Positions 58,040 to 64,000 of a stretch of 64,000 nt of DNA are shown here, piece after piece. The stretch spans positions 186,001 through 250,000 of the forward strand of contig JAGTWJ010000003.1 of the NCBI GenBank assembly GCA_020064725.1, read 5' to 3'. The stretch's first letter is position 1, and every line of letters starts with the position of its first letter. The notes beneath the pieces are model-generated. The model had not been told where the DNA came from, ran no database searches, and was given only the letters and a program-made list of their open reading frames with translations. Both the position numbers and the translations under genes were made by a program. This DNA comes from Drechslerella dactyloides (Eukaryota; Ascomycota; Orbiliomycetes; Orbiliales; Orbiliaceae).

Positions 58040-58788
58040 GCTGAATCTCTGTGCTGTTATCGTTCTTGTTTGCTTTGTCCACTCGGTGGAACCCTTTCGC
58101 TTGCTCGTAATAAGACTTTGGATCGATGACGCCGTCAAGTTGCGCCAGACGATCGAATGCATTCAAATGAAGTGTAAAGACAGTCCAGATGCTGACTCAC
58201 GTAAGTGCGGTAGGAGCGTGTACTTATAGATGCTTTCAGATGCCCCTCTTTCTAAGTGCTCCACACGCGCTGTTGATCGCGAGACTGGCTGCGCACTATC
58301 ATGCTACACGCGGTCGGCTTCAACAAATGCCGTCGATTACGTACGCGCGTTACAAAATTTCCCATCGGTGGTTTCGGTGCCAACGTCTTGCCATAAGCTC
58401 CCTGCCGGCAGTTATTGCTTGCTTCAACTCTACGGAGCAAACGACATACCATTCTTCGGACGCAGGCGGATATCTGGGATCGAATCTTCTCAGTCTTGGC
58501 CGCAAAGCTTGTATTTGAGCAACGTTTGTTTGCAGGTGTGGCGGGCAAAAATGTTCCGCGCGTTGACTGGTTGCGGAATCGGGCAGCATGTTCGCCCGAC
58601 AGAATCGAGACTGACATCACCATAGGCATATTTAGATGGAGGCTTAGGTTGCGATGGCGTACACGTGAACGCGCAACGACTTGTGTGGCGAAATATACTG
58701 CTCTGTGGATCGAGCGGTATTTCTGTGGTTTCACAACTCTGCGGTCTATTCGGAAATTTCGAAGGCCCTGCTACCGCCTGGGGCCTGT
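58040..58788. other. Intergenic region between two co-directional genes
   Basis: About 750 bp, includes the presumed promoter of the NmrA-like gene. Several overlapping short frames on both strands without domains. Confidence 0.45.
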
Positions 58789-60066
58789 TCATGCGCCCAA
58801 CAATCCCCAAATGTGAACTGGTAGCCACGTCGGCAGCCGCGCCCTAAACTTCGGATAGTCGATGATTGGAGCGACAACAACCAGCACTCCCCACACCCAT
58901 ATATAACCCACCACGCGCTTCCAAAGTACAAAACCCTCGTCCTTCTCGCCTTTCCTCACATTCTCGTTGCGGAACAACCATTGGACTCCGTCTTCAACCG
59001 TGATCCCGACCGCCATTGTTACGAAGAACATCATCTCCCTCGTAGCCGTTCTCCACTGTGCATCAATGCCCTGTCGATGCAACATCATATAGCTCTGGCT
59101 CGCATGCATGACCCCGCTGAGCAAGAACACGCACAGGATGTTGACATAACGCTGCACCAGCCCTTTTCGCGGCAGCCGCATCAACCTGTGCGTGATGAAT
59201 TGGGCATGCTTGCTAAAGTGCCACCGTAGCGTCTGATGCCAGAATTTACCCCAGAATAATCGCAGGGTATAGCTGTCCTTCGGAGTGCCAAAAGCGGGCG
59301 GCCAGTTGCTCGGCTCCGAGAGGCCGGTGCCGACCGCAACGAGGGAGAGGAAGGTGTATTGCAAGCTGACAGATAAAGGTATGAGCAGCGACCACATAAA
59401 CATCGTAATTGCAAATCGGTAGCCAAGCTCGTCATTGGTTACGGGCCCGTCCTGTGAATTGCGAATGAGAAAGTTCTCGCGGTCGACACCAAGGAACCGA
59501 ATCTCGTCCTCGACGGAGAGCTCCCCAGAAAAAAGCAGATCCTGTATGAAATATAGTCCGATGAACCAGAGCCCGCGTGTGAGAAGGAATCTACGACGGG
59601 AAGGCACCCAATTAGGCTGTTTCGAATCGAAGGCTGGCACGTTTTTGATCTGGTGAGAGGTATTGATGCCACGCATGTTCACGCAGTATGACATTGCGCG
59701 CCAGAGGCGAACAAAATATGATGGTGGATCACCATCGCGTAATTTTGAGATCAGTGGATCTGATGAGTCGATATCTTGCAGCAGAAGAAGGGCTGTTGAT
59801 TGCAGGAAAACGTCGTAGACCGTGCAGCCCCAGTCGGCGAGGTATATTTCATTTCTTGGGAATGTGGCTTCAGCGCTGCGAAACGTCGATGCACAGAGGT
59901 ATATGAACACAGGGACGGAGGCGTATCGTAAGAAGGATTTTTTCGGGGTGGATACGATCAGAGATGCGACTACTACAAAGATGAGTAAGTAGTTCAAGGC
60001 GAGGCGCGTGATGGCAGGCGTGCACCAGTTCCAATTGATCACCGTCGTCTCTGCCGGCAGAACCAT
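58789..60066 (-). CDS. MBOAT_2 wax-synthase/terpenoid-acetyltransferase-like membrane protein
   Basis: Single exon, 425 residues from the first ATG (60066); the frame extends a few codons further through a TTG only. It has about 8 hydrophobic helices, including ALNYLLIFVVVASLIVS near residue 23, LWFIGLYFIQDLLF, MFMWSLLIPLSVSLQY and the C-terminal VVGYIWVWGVLVVVAPII. Family motifs: WRAMSYCVNMRGI (122-134), the FWGKFWHQTLRWHF block (271-284) and LSGVMHASQSYM with the likely catalytic His321. These match PF13813-type proteins (wax synthase-like, MBOAT_2), many of which acetylate alcohols in fungal terpenoid, meroterpenoid or trichothecene pathways using acetyl-CoA, at ER membranes. Substrate not readable. 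Neighbours are an NAD(P)-binding protein and an aspartic protease. Confidence 0.85.
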   Translation of the reverse strand: MVLPAETTVINWNWCTPAITRLALNYLLIFVVVASLIVSTPKKSFLRYASVPVFIYLCASTFRSAEATFPRNEIYLADWGCTVYDVFLQSTALLLLQDIDSSDPLISKLRDGDPPSYFVRLWRAMSYCVNMRGINTSHQIKNVPAFDSKQPNWVPSRRRFLLTRGLWFIGLYFIQDLLFSGELSVEDEIRFLGVDRENFLIRNSQDGPVTNDELGYRFAITMFMWSLLIPLSVSLQYTFLSLVAVGTGLSEPSNWPPAFGTPKDSYTLRLFWGKFWHQTLRWHFSKHAQFITHRLMRLPRKGLVQRYVNILCVFLLSGVMHASQSYMMLHRQGIDAQWRTATREMMFFVTMAVGITVEDGVQWLFRNENVRKGEKDEGFVLWKRVVGYIWVWGVLVVVAPIIDYPKFRARLPTWLPVHIWGLLGA

Positions 60067-60787
60067 CGTTTCATCAGACAAAAGAGGATTGAGTTATATC
60101 TATAGATACGTATGAATGTTTCGGTGCAACCAACCTTCACGGGATATCCCAGCGAGGGGCGCGCGTTATAAGTGATGTGTGCGCCAGTTCAATGACGCAG
60201 AACCAGAACCATCTGTCAGCAAGGTAGCTGACTGCGAACACCCAAACTTGAACCGCTTTTTCGGTAGTTGATGGCCAAGCACTCTTGACGACTTGGCAAC
60301 TCAAAAGGGTTGGTTTTTACTGGGGTCTACCTACCAGATTGTGAGTATGTGGGCTCAGCTTTCGCATTGAACCAGAATGCAATCATGGTTCGATATATAG
60401 CGATACCGAGGCCGCGAGGGAAGCTGTCGGGGAAACCATCAATAAATACAGTCTACACTAACGTTTAAATATATACTTAAGTACACAACCATAGCATTGT
60501 TCAGATGGTGAGCGAAGAAAAAATCAAGGCATCCTTCAACTATAAGGGTGGCTAGCGCTATAGCATTGGCGCTTGTACCAGAAAAAAGGGCTTCAATTCA
60601 GGAAATACTGTCAACAATTCAGCGTATGATATGAAAGGACAAATAAACGAAACTGGGTACCGTAACAGAACAGAATTGAATCTGACAGAGCGCTGTAAAC
60701 AGACAAACCAAACCGGTAACAATTCATCATTAGGTCATTCCAGTTCATTCCTATGAAAGATTTGATATCTTCAGATGACAGTTTTGA
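60067..60787. other. Intergenic between acyltransferase and protease genes
   Basis: About 720 bp. Presumed promoter of the acyltransferase and 3' end of the protease gene. An ACTTAAGT-type palindrome near 60476 lies in an AT-rich stretch. No gene seen. Confidence 0.45.
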
Positions 60788-62207
60788 CTAGTATGTGTGC
60801 GGTGCGAACCCGAATCTAGTATTACCATAGTCGAAGACCGCGAAGTTCTGCTTGAAGAAAACGTCGCCGTATATAAACTGGTTTCCGCTGATCGGCTGGA
60901 TAGCACCGAAGCAATATGAAACCCCATTCAGGGTCCCCAAGCTGCTCCCGTAGATGATGTTCTTGCCAGATACAGACGCCACATTCGGCCCGATATTGAA
61001 ATAGAACGACGGTAGGTTGGGAGCCGCACACGGCACAATGTATCCGCCAACTTGGCTGTTGGCCTGTGCACCGGAAATTGTAGAGTAATATGCTTTGGTT
61101 GCGGCGCTGCTGACCAGTAGCAAGGAGGTCCCTGTGTCCGCGATGGCCGTAGATGTAGCTGGAAGAGTGTAATTGGTATTGCCGACCTTATAGTACTTAC
61201 TGGGGAACTCCCACCACCCGTTCCCAGTGCTGACAGCCGTGTACTGAAGGTTTCCATTGTACTTGCTCTTGTCAATGTAGCCAAAGTCATACGAGCCAAC
61301 CGCTGCATGACGCAAATATGCAGTGAAGAGCCTGTTGGAGAGCGAAGTCATTACGTTCTCGAAAAATGTTTTCGCTTGTTTCGGGCGGACGGTGTCTAAA
61401 AGCACGTTAGTCTGGTCAATGTTCGTAGAAGTATCAGCGGTAATCCGACTTACTAAGTCTACCAAAGGCGAGGCCGAGGAGACCATCATTGTTTCCTTTC
61501 ACAAAGTTATTCGAAGCGGTTGAAGCTATTTCGACATACTGGCTCTGAAAGGTGGTCGTGCCAACAGTCACTTTGTCGGTGCCCACGGTGCCAGAAGCTC
61601 CGGAGCCATCGGCGTATCTAATATTCCAGGTGTAACCTGGCAACTTCTTAAAGCTCAACGATTTATTGGCGTTGAATATATTATGGCCGGTCGTCTGGGA
61701 AGAAGGCTGGGTATTCGAAAACACCCATAAATCAGAGCTACCAGTGTCGAAGTTCAGGTTAAAATTTTGGGCCGGCGTTCCGATGGAGACAGGAGCAGTG
61801 TACCTACACGATAAGGTCAGTAAATACTCTTCAATCTATCGGATAATAGTTCATCATTGTACGCACTCAATATCTCCGCCTTGAGAAGTAGCTCTAACGG
61901 AGCTATCACGCTTGTTAAAATCCTTGTGAAGGACAAGGTTGCTCTTGAGGCTCTTTCCAACAGGAAGATCCTTCTCAACACCCCATTTGCGAACAGCATC
62001 GTCATAAGCCTGTGGTCCCTTATAGTTCACCGTTACAAGCTTGTGTTCGACAGGTACGGAGAAGCCGCGTTCTCCAAAATTGCCATCAGCCAACGGAGGT
62101 CCGCCGTCAACTTCAGACAATGCGTCAACATCTCTCTCAACCGGTGCTGCAGTGGCACATGCAGCAGAAAAGACCGCGACAGCAATAGCGGTAGCGGTGT
62201 AGCGCAT
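60788..62207 (-). CDS. Secreted aspartic protease, pepsin-like (family A1), three exons
   Basis: Exons 62207..61867, 61803..61454 and 61395..60788 (introns 63 and 58 nt; phases 2 and 1), 432 residues. Signal peptide (RYTATAIAVAVFSAACATA) is followed by a propeptide of about 90 residues. The mature enzyme opens with YTAPVSIGTPAQNF and the first catalytic Asp in FDTGSSDLWVF (Asp133). NNDGLLGLAFGRL and GSYDFGYIDKSKYNG follow, then the second catalytic motif ADTGTSLLL (Asp317) and the closing FGAIQP, GDVFFKQNFAVFDY and RFGFAPHTY. All are standard for A1 fungal acid proteases such as aspergillopepsin. The active form is extracellular and acid-active, with propeptide removal expected. Nothing is missing. 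Start at 62207 puts the signal peptide at the N-terminus; an upstream in-frame extension lacks a good Met. Confidence 0.94.
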
Positions 62208-64000
62208 CTTGAAATAAAGCTCTATTGAAGATATTCGTGATGCTGTATATACGGAAAGGATTTGTTTGGTCTCGTAAAGCAGACGCACGAAGTTCGGGTA
62301 CGCGTCAAGATGTGCTTGAGAATATGGAGGGTGTACGTCGATATGTACGCAGAAATTGGATGTGGATCATGGATGACGCAAATGATAGTTCCGCGCAACA
62401 GTAACTTATCTAGATGTAATGAGAGGGCAAATTAAATGCTGAGGTTTAAAGGCGATGTTATTCCAGCGGATCGAGATTTACCACTTCTTATATAGGCTCT
62501 TTACGATGAAATTCGGTCATAGATGAGGTTCGATCGCGGTTTCTGTCGTCGGGAGCTTGGATCGAAATTTGTCCATTGAGATCGCGATCTTATGGGTAGA
62601 ACTCTTGAGACCTCCGATATGAGCGAGCGCCCAGGTTTCAGGGCAAAAGGAGCTACCCGGGACGATTCAGGTAATTGCTCGGGGAAGCTTTTGCAGGATA
62701 CATTTGTATTTTACATTTTATACTTTAATGACGTGCAATGCGTGGCAACTTGAGAGTTTTTTGTCACCTTAGAAGGCCCAGAACAACTTAGAAGTGAGGA
62801 AAAAATCTTCACCACCTACAGCTACTTACAATCGCGAGTGTCATTGTCATACACTCGTGCCATAACGGGTCATCGCGTCTACAAACATATATGCGCCGGT
62901 AACCACGTATTTGTCAGCTCTATTTTTCGAAGTTTGCCGCTGAAACGAGCGTCACATGGCTGATGCCGCTTCATGGTCGTCATAATAGAGGGTATTGGCT
63001 ATGGAGAGCTAAAACAGGAATACTCCGGCCGGACTGAGATTATGATGAGAGCGTCATTTTTGAAACCAGCATCCGCAGTCTGGGCGCTTGTCAGCCGATT
63101 TATGACAGTGAGCCTTCGATTAGTTGCAAGAGCTCGGCGTATACCGGGCCCGCAGGCTGCTACCACCATGGTCCCTAGCGCTGTCGAAATTTTGGATATT
63201 TTGGAAACCTAGCGGACTATCAAGCGTCGAATATGCGCTCGGTGACGGCTCAATCAAGTCGCGATAGACAGACCTAGGCAATCCAACCGATATTAATCTA
63301 TATGAATATATGATTGCGTTTCTACTACCCAACGCTGGAATGCCACTGCTGGTTTACTTGGTTGTCTTTCGAGACTGACTAACGTAGTTAACGGTTATGC
63401 AAGGATGTGGCATGGGAGTCAGACATACCGACACAGCCTCGTACAAATTTCTGGCCTAGTATCTAGATCGATCGGATTTCAGGGGTGACCTAGTTCTTGC
63501 CCTGTATTTACAGCGGTACAGGCACGTATAAGATGAAGTCATAGAAGTGGCTATCAATCAACTTTAACTTCGCTGCGTTTGGCAACAGCGCCGCATTCGG
63601 TAGCAGTAGCGGATTGATAGCTTGAAGAGCTTATCCTGTTGCATTTTAAGCGTTTTCGTGTTGACGGCCGAGAAAGCTTGGCTTGGCCAATTATACCGGG
63701 GATCCAGCTGCAAGCTTCCAGCTCCGCGTCCTCAGATGACATTGTGAGGCTCCGTACGATATGATTTGTTCTCGACGTTAGACTCGGATAATCGGGCGTT
63801 TCCTTAAGATTTTAGCCCGGCTTGTGCCAGTCCGTGATTCAGCTCAGCTGCAAAGTCTCTACTTGACGAAACGCCTTGCTTCGACGAAGCTAAGCACTAA
63901 ACCGTCTCAGATATAATTTGGAACATCTAACATCATCTGGACGGATCGATGCGCATGCATCGATCCAAAGAATTTCGTAGGACGCAGTAGCCCTCCTGTG
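62208..64000. other. Terminal intergenic region
   Basis: About 1.8 kb to the right edge: promoter of the protease gene, then AT-rich DNA without a supported gene. It ends with an inverted repeat (separate entry). Confidence 0.5.
63943..63966. repeat. Perfect inverted repeat, 10-bp arms with a 4-nt spacer
   Basis: Arms GGATCGATGC and GCATCGATCC, spacer GCAT. Perfect pairing of the arms. Could be a protein-binding dyad, part of a transposon end, or chance. No gene starts next to it inside the window. Confidence 0.9.

Overview
The window looks like nuclear DNA of a filamentous ascomycete (Pezizomycotina). Genes are monocistronic and mostly broken by short introns (about 58-180 nt, GTRNGY donors, YAG acceptors). 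The protein set is typical of such fungi: a fungal rhodopsin/PTH11-like membrane protein, an F-box protein, a DUF2235 hydrolase, a fungal bZIP factor, a DHA2 transporter, a yeast-type amino-acid permease, a CBM1-GH5 mannanase-like enzyme, a GH64-like glucanase, an MBOAT_2 acyltransferase and a pepsin-like protease. I cannot name the species. Exon structures were built by hand from reading frame, splice sites and family knowledge. No search was run.

Layout. 1-430: start of a rhodopsin-domain protein leaving the left edge. 3.5-6.6 kb: a large secreted Ser/Thr-rich wall or adhesin-like protein. 7.9-14.1 kb: a PPxY-motif protein, an F-box protein and a DUF2235 protein. 14.1-18.0 kb: no convincing gene. 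18.0-21.7 kb: a bZIP regulator and an unknown two-exon gene. 22.6-27.1 kb: a seven-exon phosphatidylserine decarboxylase and a four-exon DHA2 transporter. 27.1-31.5 kb: gene-poor. 31.5-36.4 kb: a six-exon phospholipase D-like protein and a large protein with an acidic tract. 37.7-40.1 kb: an eleven-exon amino-acid permease. 40.1-43.3 kb: gene-poor, with a 36-nt A run. 43.3-49.2 kb: three genes on the plus strand, GH5 with CBM1, a GH64-like enzyme and a small cysteine-rich secreted protein. 50.1-51.6 kb: a Tvp38/VTT membrane protein. 53.6-62.2 kb: four genes in a row on the minus strand, an FAD monooxygenase, an NAD(P)-binding NmrA-like protein, an MBOAT_2 acyltransferase and a secreted aspartic protease. 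62.2-64 kb: no gene, but a strong inverted repeat near the right end.

How they may work together. The plus-strand block at 43-49 kb is a small set of secreted or polysaccharide-active proteins, in keeping with plant or fungal wall degradation. Monooxygenase, NAD(P)-binding protein and MBOAT_2 acyltransferase side by side look like tailoring enzymes of a specialised-metabolite pathway, but no backbone synthase is visible here. PSD and PLD both act on phospholipids and lie within 10 kb, which may be chance. No rRNA, tRNA, CRISPR array or intact transposon was recognised.
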